This document shows, in pieces, positions 22,901 to 33,753 of a stretch of 64,000 bases of DNA. The stretch's first letter is position 1. Each line of letters begins with the position of its first letter. Source of the DNA: Aquanectria penicillioides (lineage: Eukaryota > Ascomycota > Sordariomycetes > Hypocreales > Nectriaceae); the NCBI GenBank assembly GCA_003415625.1, contig PYIU01000009.1, forward strand, positions 1,550,001 through 1,614,000. Direction: 5' to 3'. Position numbers and translations under genes: made by a program. The notes beneath the pieces are model-generated. The model did not search any database, was not told the DNA's origin, and saw only the letters and a program-made list of their open reading frames with translations.

Positions 22901-25382
22901 AACTGACTCTTGACAAGGGTCTTCCCTCGCGAATCGAGTGCGACATTGTCAACACCGATCGAGCAATGGGTACATCCCTCTCTTACCAAATATCCAAGCG
23001 ATATGGCGAAGCCGGCCTCCCCTTGGACACTGTCCACGTCAATATCAAGGGCTCTGCCGGTCAGTCATTCGGCGCTTTCTTGGCCCCTGGTGTCACCTTG
23101 GAGCTCGAGGGTGATGCCAACGATTACGTTGGCAAGGGTTTGTCTGGTGGTCGTTTGATCATCTACCCTCCCCGTTCCGCCGTCTTCAAGGCTGAGGAGA
23201 ACATCCTCATCGGAAACGTGTGCTTGTACGGTGCCACAACCGGTACTTGCTTCTTCCGTGGTGTCGCCGCCGAGCGTTTCGCCGTCCGTAACTCTGGTGC
23301 CACCGCCGTCGTTGAGGGTGTTGGTGACCACGGTTGTGAGTACATGACTGGTGGCCGCATTGTCATTCTTGGTATGACTGGTCGCAACTTCGCGGCTGGT
23401 ATGTCCGGTGGCATTGCCTATGTTCTAGACGTCAATGGAGACTTCCAGTCCAAGGTCAACATGGAGATGGTTGAGGTTGGTCCTGTCGAGGAACCTACTG
23501 AGATTGCTTTCGTCCGCGGTCTCATTGAGGACCACCACCACTACACTGGATCCGAGCGTGCCGCTCGCATCCTGGTTGACTTCAACCGGGCTCTGCCTCG
23601 TTTCCTCAGGGTCCTCCCTGTCGACTACAAGCGCGTTCTCGAGGAAGAGGCTGCCAAGGCTGCCGAGGCCAAGCGTGCCGAGTACAACCTTCCCGCGGTC
23701 TCTGGTGTCCACTCCAAGAAGCCCGAGAAGGCTGCTAAGCTCCAGGATCTTGAGGAGGCTGTCGGCGACAACGCCGCGGAGAAGAAGCGTGCCTTGGTGC
23801 TCGACAAGACCAAGGGCTTCATGAAGTACAAGCGCCGTGCTGAGAAGTACCGACCTGTTGCCACCCGCCTCAAGGATTGGGCCGAGCTTAGCGCCCGCCT
23901 TGACGAGGATGAGCTCAAGTACCAATCTGCTCGCTGCATGGACTGTGGTGTTCCCTTCTGCCAGTCCGAGACTGGTTGTCCCATCTCCAACATCATTCCC
24001 AAGTGGAACGAGCTGGTGTTCCAGAACCAGTGGCAAGATGCTCTCAACCGCCTGCTCATGACCAACAACTTCCCCGAGTTCACCGGCCGCGTCTGCCCTG
24101 CTCCTTGCGAGGGTGCTTGCGTCTTGGGCATCAACGAGGATCCCGTCGGTATCAAGTCAATTGAGTGCGCTATCATTGACCGTGGTTTCGAGATGGGCTG
24201 GATGATTCCCCGTCCTCCCCAGGTCCGCACTGGCAAGAACGTTGCCATTATTGGCTCCGGTCCCGCCGGTCTGGCTTGTGCCGACCAGCTCAACCGCGCT
24301 GGCCACACAGTTACCCTCTATGAGCGTGCCGACCGTCTTGGTGGTCTGCTCATGTATGGTATTCCCAACATGAAGCTTGACAAGCGTATTGTGAAGCGCC
24401 GCACCGACTTCATGGCTGCTGAGGGGATCACCTTCAAGACTGGAGTTGCTGTTGGTGAGGAGGGCCACCCCTCGCTCGAGGATCTCCGAGCCAGCAACGA
24501 TGCCGTTGTCATCGCCACTGGTGCCACGGTCGCCCGTGATCTTCCCATCAAGGGCCGTGAGCTCACTGGCATTCACTTCGCCATGGAGTTCCTGCACAAG
24601 AACACCAAGTCCCTGCTTGACTCTGAGCTCGCCGACAACGCTTACCTCTCCGCCAAGGACAAGCACGTCGTGGTCATTGGTGGTGGTGATACTGGTAACG
24701 ACTGCATCGGTACTTCGCTCCGCCACGGTGCCAAGTCGGTCACCAACTTCGAACTGCTTCCTCAGCCCCCACCAGAGCGTGCCCGTGACAACCCATGGCC
24801 CCAGTGGCCTCGCATTTACCGTGTGGACTATGGCCACACTGAAGTGCGCCAACACACCGGCAAGGACCCCCGTGAGTACTGCATCATGTCCGAGGAGTTC
24901 GTCGACGACGGCTCTGGCAAGGTCAAGGGTATCAACACCATCCGTGTGGAGTGGACCAAGTCTCCCTCTGGCGGTTGGGACATGAAGAAGGTCGACGGTT
25001 CTCAGCAATTCTTCCCTGCTGACCTCGTCCTGCTTGCCATGGGTTTCCTTGGTCCCGAGGCTCGCGTCCTCGGTGACGAGATCGAGAAGGACGCTCGCAA
25101 GAACGTCAAGACTCCTCCTGGCAAGTACTGCACCAACCTTGACGGTGTCTTCGCTGCTGGTGATGCTCGCCGTGGCCAGTCTCTTATTGTCTGGTAAGTT
25201 TTATCCCATTGATTCCATGTCTAAAATATATGAAGCTAACAATCCTACCCAGGGGTATCAACGAGGGTCGCCAGGCTGCCCGTGAGGTCGATCTCTTCCT
25301 TGAGAAGTGCACTAGCCTTCCCGTCACTGGCGGTATCGTGAAGCGTACTGCTCAGGAGATCTTCAGCCAGGTCAAGGCTTAA
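16975..25382 (+). CDS. GLT1: NAD(P)H-dependent glutamate synthase (GOGAT), intein-containing
   Basis: Fused large and small glutamate synthase subunits, making two glutamates from glutamine and 2-oxoglutarate. Five exons: 16975-17153, 17248-17288, 17358-22508, 22562-25193 and 25253-25382 (introns 94, 69, 53 and 59 nt). The precursor is 2710 residues; 2111 remain after removal of the 599-residue intein. Seen in order: a 53-residue propeptide ending before Cys54 of KDACGVGF, the glutaminase nucleophile; the class II amidotransferase domain ([28 protein letters not shown]); the central and FMN synthase domains ([39 protein letters not shown]); the 3Fe-4S cysteines 1184, 1190 and 1195; the GXG-repeat domain ([21 protein letters not shown]); and the small-subunit part with CMDCGVPFC and CPAPCEGAC clusters, FAD site [13 protein letters not shown] and NADPH site GGGDTGNDC. 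Length matches yeast Glt1. Host codons strongly favour C-ending forms. Confidence 0.97.
20705..22501 (+). mobile_element. GLT1 intein with LAGLIDADG homing endonuclease
   Basis: In-frame 599-residue insertion starting with Cys ([13 protein letters not shown]) and ending THN directly before the host Cys. Positions are intein residues. Seen: N-terminal splicing block at 1-30 with [14 protein letters not shown]; block B with TPDH at 66-69; first endonuclease motif LGLWLGDG at 347-354; second motif LAGLIDSDG at 467-475; C-terminal block [12 protein letters not shown], with penultimate His and terminal Asn; +1 residue Cys. Every residue normally needed for splicing is present, and both endonuclease motifs keep the acidic catalytic residue. 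Between block B and the endonuclease is a region of roughly 250 residues containing CACGG (252-256). Codons such as CTA, ATA, AGG and TTA are frequent, unlike in the host gene. GLT1 inteins are known from a few other fungi, as I recall Podospora among them. The endonuclease would spread the element by cutting intein-free alleles. Confidence 0.95.
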
Positions 25383-26733
25383 AAAAAAAAAGACCAAAAA
25401 CAAAGAAAAATAGACTACGAGCGTGTTGTCTTGATAAATGATTATGGTTTCTTTTCTCTTATCTCTCTCTCTGTAGCAGGACAGGTAAATGGGAGCAATG
25501 GGCCTATGACGATACCCTAAATATGGGGAATACCGGTTTTGCGCAAAAGGGAGGGGAGTGGATTGATTTATGCTTCTTGTTTGGTGTTGCTATACCAATT
25601 TGTAAATGCTTAGGATTTGATAGTTTATGCATTGATTTACTTTACAACTGTTGAGCCCAATGCTGTTCGGGTTTGTGAGCGCTTGCTCTCAAATTTGTGG
25701 TCAGAGAGCAGGTATCATGCATCTCCGGTGGGTTCTCTCTGATCCTACCACTGGTTCTAATCATCATTGTTAGGGAGGGTATTATTGTATTAAACATTGA
25801 TCGAGGCATTAGGGACTCGCCTAACGGTTGTACGGTTCCAACCCCTGTTTCGATGCAGCGCAACGTTGCGCACGCGACCCCACCCAAATTTGAATAACGC
25901 CTTGAGAACGGCGATAAAAAAAAGAAGGGAAATAGGTGACGTTTTCTCACCAGGTGAGTACTGCAACTAGCCACTTTTCTCTAATTTTGCCCTTCACATT
26001 TGAATGGAGCCGGGAAAAAGGCACTCTTCTTCATTTCGACAGCCATTCTAAGATGATGAGATGAGGGCGTCTTGGCTGTGGGTTGTGTGGAGCAATGGTG
26101 CAAGGTATCAAAGGTGACAAGAGGGAGAGATGGGGAAGACATGTCGTGTGCCCCATTGACAGTTTAGGGCATAGGAAAGGCTTGAGGTAATCCTTCATAC
26201 CATCCGAGACTGGCAGGGGTTTGGACGTGTCTTGAAATATAATGCATGGCGTAGGGGAAGTGAGCTCTGCATTCTATCTGTGCTCTCGGGCAGAGCAATG
26301 ATTTCGACCAAGCAGATGAATGCCGCATGTATCCGTACGTGCTTCGTACAACACGAGACAAAGACAGTGAGACTGCTCGCGTGCCATTTGGGGAACAGTC
26401 ACTCGTGGTGCATGAGTGAGTGGAGAGATGGAGGGAGGTGAAAGGGCACAGGCCGTAGTGGAGGGAGAGAAATGACTCTCATCCTCGAGCTGGGAGGCGT
26501 GGGAGGGACTCGGCGAACTCATGTTTAGGAGCTGTGGCAGTCGGTGGTGATCTACGTACGTAGTTCTTTAGGGAATTACGTATTGCCCGAGAATGGGAAC
26601 AAGTTAGTGAGGCCAAAGTGGCAGTCAGGAATAGCTCGAGTCACTAGCCAGCAGTAGCGAGCAACCGGATCGACAGTGTGAGGAGTGCACTGTGTTCGTA
26701 CTACGTCGCTGCGACCTTGGGTCGATGGGAGTT

Positions 26734-26769
26734 GACGTGCAGAGAGGACGTGCAGAGAGGACTCACGTG
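26734..26769 (+). promoter_or_regulatory. 13-bp tandem duplication abutting CACGTG
   Basis: GACGTGCAGAGAG occurs twice in tandem (26734-26746 and 26747-26759) and is followed at 26764-26769 by CACGTG. A second CACGTG lies at 27015-27020. CACGTG is the core site of Pho4/NUC-1-type bHLH factors, and VTC genes are phosphate-regulated in yeast, but both sites are 1.4-1.7 kb before the VTC4 start. CACGTG also occurs elsewhere in the window at about chance frequency, so a regulatory role is only a guess. Confidence 0.2.
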
Positions 26770-26811
26770 CGTCAAGTCATTGGGCAGGGATCGCGTAGGA
26801 CAGTGACAGAC

Positions 26812-26832
26812 TTTTTTTTTTTTTTTTTTTTT
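26812..26832. repeat. T21 homopolymer
   Basis: Uninterrupted run of 21 T residues in the GLT1-VTC4 spacer. Length is likely variable or miscalled. Confidence 0.9.
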
Positions 26833-27278
26833 CGCGTGGACCATACGCAGTAGCACAATATGTGCAGTGGAAGGCAAAGTGCAATTTTTGCTCTGTCTGT
26901 ACGAACAAGTGGAGTGGCAACTAGCAGAGTTGCACAGCAGCGTTGGTGCGTCGAGGAATCAGGTTACATGCCTACCCGCTGCGATAGCTGCCCACTCGGA
27001 CGCGCCCTGGAACGCACGTGCAGCAGCTCGCGGGCGTGATAGGGCAATTGCCAGCCCTGCCATGTCCAGATGTCCAGGGAGGCCCGAGTCTGTCCCCGTG
27101 CCCTGGGTGCCCTGGAGTTTCGTCTCGGTCTGCGTAGTAGGGTATCGAGTACCGGTACTATACTGTACGGGGCACTTGGTACCTTTCTTTTTTCCCTTTC
27201 CCCTTTGCTTCTGCGCCACTCCTGCGCTGCTTGTCACCTTGCTTGGTCTCCACGCAATGGGAAGCCTGGCGCGGGCGC

Positions 27279-27296
27279 GGGGGGGGGGGGGGGGGG
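27279..27296. repeat. G18 homopolymer
   Basis: Uninterrupted run of 18 G residues preceded by GCGGGCGCG. It could form a G-quadruplex-like structure and is a likely sequencing-length error site. Confidence 0.9.
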
Positions 27297-27336
27297 CATT
27301 GCGTACCTCTCTCTATCTTTCTGATATCCGGAGAGG

Positions 27337-27398
27337 CAGATAGATACCTAGGTACCTATGGTAGGTAGGTAGCTACCTACCTACGGTATCAGGTACCA
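27337..27398. repeat. TACC/GGTA block with TACCTAGGTACC palindrome
   Basis: Second copy of the dispersed simple repeat: ATACCTAGGTACCTATGG, then GGTAGGTAGGTAGC and CTACCTACC units, ending at a GGTACC. The arms are mutually complementary, so the block could fold into a hairpin. Confidence 0.75.
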
Positions 27399-27930
27399 AT
27401 CCGAGTGACGGATGCACGCACAGGCACCTAGTACAGGGACAGGCGACCAGGCATCAGCCAGCCCACACCATCCATAAAAGCTAGCAAGATGAGCCGAACC
27501 ATTTCTCCAGCCAGGCTAGCTATGTCAGCTCCAAGCTCCAAGCTCTTGCTTCCACTGTAGTGCATAATTACAGTGGGCACCCGGCCTTCGGAAGGCCCAC
27601 GGTGGGGCTGAGGCACGCTGCAAGTCAACTGGGTCCGGGTAGGTACAGTAGGTACCTTGGCAATCGCAGTAGTCTCTACCCACTGTAAAGTCACTCCGCA
27701 GAGGCTTGTCCAGTGGCTGGGCATCCGTTGCTGCTGCTTTGATACTGCACTCCCAGCCGTCGTGACGCCCTCTCTGGCCTCGCTCGCCTCCACTGTTTTC
27801 CCTTGTTTTCACATACGGCACGGCGTTGTACCACAAAGGCCCATATCAACGGTCCACTGGAGACAGCTTCCTCTCTCCGCCATCGTCCGTTGGTCGGAAA
27901 TACACCAGATTTTCCCGTATCTCTTTCCCC

Positions 27931-27957
27931 TTCTTCTTCTTCTTCTTCTTCTTCTTC
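27931..27957. repeat. (TTC)n microsatellite in the VTC4 upstream region
   Basis: Nine TTC units inside a longer pyrimidine-rich stretch about 530 bases before the VTC4 start. It probably lies in or near the promoter or 5' UTR. Confidence 0.85.
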
Positions 27958-28484
27958 CCCCTCCATATCCATGCTTGTCCATTGCGCGTGTGTCTAGCCT
28001 CGTGCAGATTCCCCCCGGACCCATTTGAACTGCAACTACGGGACGGACGCTCGCCCCGGCCTTGGTTGGATCTTTGGGTCTCTCGCTTTGAGCAACATAA
28101 CTTTTTCGCCTCGACGCTTCCTGCGTCTCTCGTCTTCTTCTCACTTGAAATCTGGTTGGACTTGGATCCCCAATTCCTCATCTTCCTCGTCCTCCCTCCC
28201 GCCGTCGCACTCTGGGACCCTCCTACCCCCTGGTCCTTCTCCTCTCTTCCCACTAGCCTTTCGTTCCGCGCCACGGCAAGGCATCGTCGTCATTAGCCAT
28301 CACCTTCCTTCCTTCGTTACCCATCCGCGATTTTGCCTCCTCCACTTCGGCTACCACCACCACTGCACCAAACTCGGACCATCCACCAAAACAAACACCC
28401 CTCCCATCATCATCGATCAATCGCCGCCTACCATAACAACGATTGTCGATTGCCGCATACACCCGCATCTAAGCCTCGACCAAC

Positions 28485-30942
28485 ATGCGTTTCGGCAGGA
28501 CTCTCCGCGAGTCCGTCTATGCGCCATGGAAGGACAAGTATATCGACTACACGAAGCTCAAGTCGTTGCTACGCGAGGACCGTTCCCCCGATGACGACGC
28601 CCAGCAACCCTGGACTCCCGCCGATGAGGAACGCTTCTGCGACGAAATCTTCAACAATCAGCTCGACAAGGTCGCTCAATTCCAGGAGCAGCGGTTCAAT
28701 GCCCTCAAGCAGCGCGTCGACTCTGCCTTTGAGAAGCTGAAGGAGCTGGCTCCCGTCGAGCCTGCCGCCACTGATGCCGACCCTGACGCCGAAGCCTCGG
28801 ATGCTAATCCCAATGCTGGCTCCAGCAGCAGCGCCGTCCCCCAGAAGGGCGAGATCTCCGCCTCCCGTCTTCGATCCCTCCAAACCGAGCTCGACGACAT
28901 CACAAACGAGGTTCGCGAGCTGAAGAAGTACAGCAACATCAATTACACCGGTTTCCTCAAGATCGTCAAGAAGCATGACCGCAAGCGAGGTGACCGATAC
29001 AAGGTTCGCCCCATGATGCAGCTGAGCCTCGCCCAGCGCCCTTTCAACTCGGAGTCTGGCTACTCGCCTCTCCTCAACAAGCTCTCCATCATGTACTTTG
29101 CCATCCGCCAGCAGCTTGAGGAGGGTACCGACCAACTTCCCACTCTGGACCTCGAGACCCAGGGCGAGACTCACAATGGCGAACATTATACAGCCCACAA
29201 GTGTATGTTTATGCGCTCTCCCTTGGTTTTCTGCTGGCCGTACCCGGCGCATCCAATTCCTCCATTTTCCGCAATCTAACAGGTTTCTGTGCAGTCTGGG
29301 TCCATCCCGATAACCTCCTAGAGGTCAAGACGGTTATTCTCCGCCATTTACCCGCCCTGGTCTACAGCGAGCAAGCCGCCAAGGAGCTCGACGGCAAGGA
29401 CTCACCTGCCATTACTTCCCTCTACTTCGACAACCGCCAATTCGAGCTCTATGGGGAGAAGGTCAACCGCCAGTCTGAGGCTTCGTCTTTGCGCCTGCGA
29501 TGGTACGGCCAACTGAGCTCCCGCCCGGAGATCTTTGTTGAGCAGAAGACTATCGAGGCCAAGGGCGATAGCCAAGAGCTCAAGTTCTCCATCAAGGATA
29601 AGTACGTCAAGGCGTTCCTGGATGGTAATTACAAGATGGACAAGACCGTCGAAAAGATGAAGCGACAAAGCTACACTCCAGAGCAGAGAGACCGCTTCAA
29701 GGATACGGTTCAGAAGATCCAGGATTTCGTCCAGGAAAAGGGTCTCTCTCCTGTCCTCCGGGCCAATTACATCCGAACCGCTTTCCAGAAGCCCTCCGAC
29801 GACCGTCTCCGAATTGCTATTGATACCAACATTGCCTTCATTCGCGAGGACACCCTTGACCGAGATCGCCCTTGCCGTGACCCTAATGAGTGGCACCGCC
29901 TTGACATTGACGATAGCGAGATGTCCTTCCCCTTCAAGAAGATGAACCAAAGCGAAGTTACCCGGTTCCCCTACGCCCTCCTCGAGATCAAGCTTAAGGA
30001 GGACAGCCAACGCAAGCGCCCCACGTGGATCGAGGACCTGATGACCTCCCATCTGGTGCACCCAACCCCCCGCTTCTCCAAATTTGTTCACGGTGTGGCA
30101 TCGCTATTCGAGGATTACGTCAACAGCCTGCCTTTCTGGCTCAGCGACCTGGAGACGGATATCCGTAAGGACCCTCAGAAGGCGTTCGAGGAAGAGGAGC
30201 AGCGTCGTGCTCAGCGAGCTGAGGACGTCATGGCAGTGGGCAGTCTGATTGGTGCAGGCGCTAAGTCAGGCTCATACAAGCCTACGCAGAGCTCTCCTGT
30301 CGGCAGGTCATACTTGGCGGACCGCATGTCCAAGGATTCTATCAACAACCGCTTGTCGTTGTTGCCCAACGGCGAAGAGGAGGGCCAGAGCAGCTCGCAG
30401 CAGACGACGGAGCAAGAGAGAAGTTACGGAACTCTCTCATCTGTCATCCCCGGCTTCTCGCTATCCAAGTATTCTAAAGCTAAGCGTGCCTCGCAGGCCC
30501 TGCCTGAGGGCGTCGTGAAACCTACGGAATGGATCAAAAACGCCGGTGAGCTCAAGGTCGAGCCCAAGGTTTGGCTGGCCAATGAACGAACTTTCCTCAA
30601 GTGGCAGCACATTTGCATCCTTCAGGGTGGCCTAGCAATGGGTCTGTACACGGCGGCCGGCGAGAACACGGTTGCCGAGATTATGGGTATCTTCTACGTC
30701 CTGATTGCCATCTTTGCGGGGCTTTGGGGTTACGGTATGCTCCAGCTGCGCCGTACCATGATTCTGGAGCGTAGCGGCAAGGACTTTGATAACATGATTG
30801 GGCCCATTGTTATCAGCGTCTCGTTGATGATTGCCCTGCTCCTGAACTTTTTCTTTGCTGTAAGTTTTTTTCCCCTACCCCTTCCCCTTTTTATCTTTTT
30901 TTTTTTTTTTGTTTCTTGTTTCAGCCGGGGAATCAGTTTTGA
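28485..30942 (+). CDS. VTC4: Vacuolar transporter chaperone 4, polyphosphate polymerase
   Basis: Predicted 766-residue catalytic subunit of the VTC complex, which makes polyphosphate from ATP and moves it into the vacuole. Exons: 28485-29202, 29295-30859 and 30925-30942, with introns of 92 and 65 nt. Seen: SPX domain, residues 1 to about 165, starting MRFGRTLRESVYAPWKDKYI and including FLKIVKKHDRKRG, the inositol-pyrophosphate sensing basic patch; the VTC tunnel domain, about 190-490, with TSLYFDN, SLRLRWYG, VEQKT and ALLEIKL, the basic and acidic residues that line the active site; a Ser-rich linker; and a C-terminal VTC1-like domain with about three membrane segments (about 680-765). The first intron restores HK/FWVHPDNLLEVKT. 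The last splice (GTAAGT to CAG, weak branch site) gives a six-codon end. If retained, the frame runs to 31045 with a low-complexity Phe-rich tail. Confidence 0.94.
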
Positions 30943-33753
30943 CATGAGAAATATGAATAGTATCGAGAAGCCTTTGGACGAATGCATAATGGAGATGAAC
31001 CTCTTGGCGACGAGTTGTGAAGGAAGAGAACTTGAGGGAGCATAACATAGATTTATGGGACCAAGGAAAGGGGAATGGATCCAGAGACTGTATAGTATTC
31101 TGTTGGTGTTATACAGGGGCGTTGAGTGACAGCATAAGTTTTGCATTTGTTAGCAACCGGAGAGCTCGGAGGTGGATCAATGGGTGCGAAGAAGCAGGGT
31201 TATTGGTTACGTTAGGGTAGGCTGGGTTATCTGAAGGATGAATTACAGCATTGTATCTATGAGTACAAGATTAAGAGGAATTGTATTTTGATGGACTATC
31301 GAGATTGTTGAGTCTTGACAGAGTTGTATCTCAATTCTGTGTGAGGAAGAAGCCTCGTGCCGCTCAGCGTTTGTCCGGCCAGTGGTGTTGATCAGCTTCA
31401 CCTGCCTCATTATCTCAAGGCTTTCGTAATCTCAAATAATAAACTAAGACTTATTTTATTGCTTATCAATTATCAATTGTCAATTAGGTGAAATAAATTA
31501 AGGCTTTCTTAGGGTACATTGAGTTATCTTGGCAACAATAGAGATCACCTCAAGAAGCTACATACGTATGTGAAAAATTACCTAGGGTCCGAGTGACTGG
31601 GCAGGACTTTTTTTTCTTTTCTTTTTTCCCCCCTGTATTAGTTAGTCCCTGCAAGTTGCGAGAGCTTCATCCAACCCACCAACCAGACACGATGGCGCAG
31701 GCTTGGATGGTATTGGACAAGCTCGCGCACCCACGCCACACAGGGCCGATCACCGCAGGGTAATCATCATCACGTATAGCGGAGCATACTGCAGTACCGA
31801 TGCCTATGCCGGTGCCAATGCCTAAATATATGCCATGCCATGCCATGTCATGCCGGGATGCATGCATGCATAAGGGTTGGTTGGCGGACGTGTTGACGTC
31901 GTTGGTGAGCTGGCAAACGGCTGGGGGCCGTCTCTCTGTTACTTTCCTTTTACTTTCACACGCTCTCTTTTCCTCCTTTCTCTCAATCTCTACATTGGAT
32001 ATTGCCGCAAATCGACATGAGCTCTTTAGCTCAGATTGGCGGGGTTGGAGGGGTTTCTCTGGGGAACGGCGATCTGGCGTAGGATTGTCGAGAGAGAGAA
32101 AGTGGAAGCTGATTGACTTGTCCTATGCTTCCCCAGGTTTTCTTATCGTTTCCTTGCTGCATCTTCTCTCTCCTTTTCTTTCCTTCTCTCTTCTCCTCTC
32201 TATATTCCCTTGTATTGGAGTCTTTTTTTTTCTTCTTCTACTTCTTCTTCTTTTCTCTTCCTTGTTTGCTTACTTGCTTGCTTTTTCCCCATCTCATTTC
32301 ATTAGACTTCATCACGCATTGTGGGACAATCCCGGGAGGCGGGGGACGGGAAACTGACTTTACGCACGGGATATGCAACTTGCATGGGCGGGAGAGGTAT
32401 CCTTGCCCTGCGCCTTCCCGTATATTTTTTTTTTTGTGCTGGCTGCCCCTGCCCCTGGTGCTAAACACAGAAGCGTGGGGGAAAAAGGAAAAAAGTACAT
32501 GTGTGTTCCATTTCCTTTTTCGTAGCTGTTGTTTTGATGGTCCAGATCCTTATAATCAACCACCATTGTTGTTCTCCCCCGATGGCGCTCTTTTCTTTCC
32601 TTGTCGTCGTCGCCTCACCCTCGGCCCAGGAGGACAACATAGCCTAGGCCATCCACTACTGCTTTTTTATTTTAATTTAAATCCCATTCTAAGACCAAAA
32701 GCGAGGCTCACACAGCACAATCACAGAATTCCCCGGGCTCTTCCCTACCTAACACAACGACAACGGCCCAGCCCTCTCTTTACTCGCTGGAGCTCCTCCT
32801 CGTCCTCAGACCATGCCTCCTTGCGACAGCTCAAACTAATTAATTAACTCTCCCAGGTTAACAGGGTCAACCCCTCCAAGTTACCTGTCGACACCGCGCG
32901 CTCGGGCTTAAACTACTGTACCTAAGCTCCCTCTCGCCTCATCCTACACATACTACCTACTGTGTGCTCTGGGGCCCAACCCATCGCACCCCTGCGCTCT
33001 CTGCCCAGTTTCTCCTTACGCGGGTTCCCGTTACGCCTCGTCCATCGTCTGCTTTTCCGTTTCGTCGGACCCCGTTTGAGCACCAGCATCGACCTACGTA
33101 CGCAACACGATCCGCTAAAACCCTGCAGGAGCAATTTTCGGTGGTTGGGAAAAAAAAAAAAAGTTCATCGTCAACGTCGGGTCTCTTTTTTTTTTCTTCC
33201 TAATCTACTCTTGACTATTCACCTTTCTTTTCGCCGCTGTCGTTATCGAATCGCAGAAGAACCCGCAACAGAAAAAAGCAATACCGCCCGCCGCCTCGCT
33301 TCGCCCTTCCTCCACCTCCCGCGCCTCGCCTCGTCTCGCCACGCCTTTGCGACACGACGCGCATGCACATGCGCTCTCGTCTCTCACGTGGGTTGGCAAT
33401 CGAGAGCCACGGCACGGTAATTCGACACGATCCCGGGTTGGATCATGTGCTGTGGAGGCCTCGGACCCGGATGCATAGCAACACTAGCACCATCGCCCTC
33501 CCGATCAGCTTGAATTCGTCCCGTTGTCCCAATCATTCACTTTACCCGACCGAGGCTGGGCTTCATGGGTGGCCTCCTCCCACGTCGTTGGGCTGACGTA
33601 CAACCATAACCCATCTACTACTGCATCTCCTCGACCGCCCTTAACCGCTCGTCGCGTCGGCAATCCCTCTCGCACCCTCGCACCCACTCGCACGCGCCAA
33701 CGCGCTGCCGCTTCTGCTGCTCGCTCGCTGACGTCGCCGTTGCGGATGACATC
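30943..33753. other. Intergenic between VTC4 and the 799-residue gene
   Basis: No gene seen. The AT-rich start (about 31200-31600) fits a 3' flank. An ATGCC/CATGC-type short repeat lies at 31798-31871. From about 31930 the plus strand is dominated by C/T tracts (31930-32330, 33180-33340), probably promoter and 5' UTR of the next gene. The open frames over these tracts are Ser/Phe/Leu-rich artefacts of composition. Confidence 0.55.
31798..31871. repeat. Degenerate ATGCC/GCATGC short repeat
   Basis: Units of ATGCC with small variations, followed by three overlapping GCATGCAT-type palindromes. This is a simple-sequence block with no assigned role. Confidence 0.7.

Larger units (their letters stand above)
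25383..28484. other. Intergenic between GLT1 and VTC4
   Basis: No gene seen in 3.1 kb. The first 300 bases should be the GLT1 3' UTR. Further on are a T21 run, a 13-bp tandem duplication next to CACGTG, a G18 run, a TACC/GGTA block and a CTT repeat. From about 27930 the plus strand is pyrimidine-rich and then CCA/CAC-rich, fitting a VTC4 promoter and 5' UTR. Confidence 0.55.
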
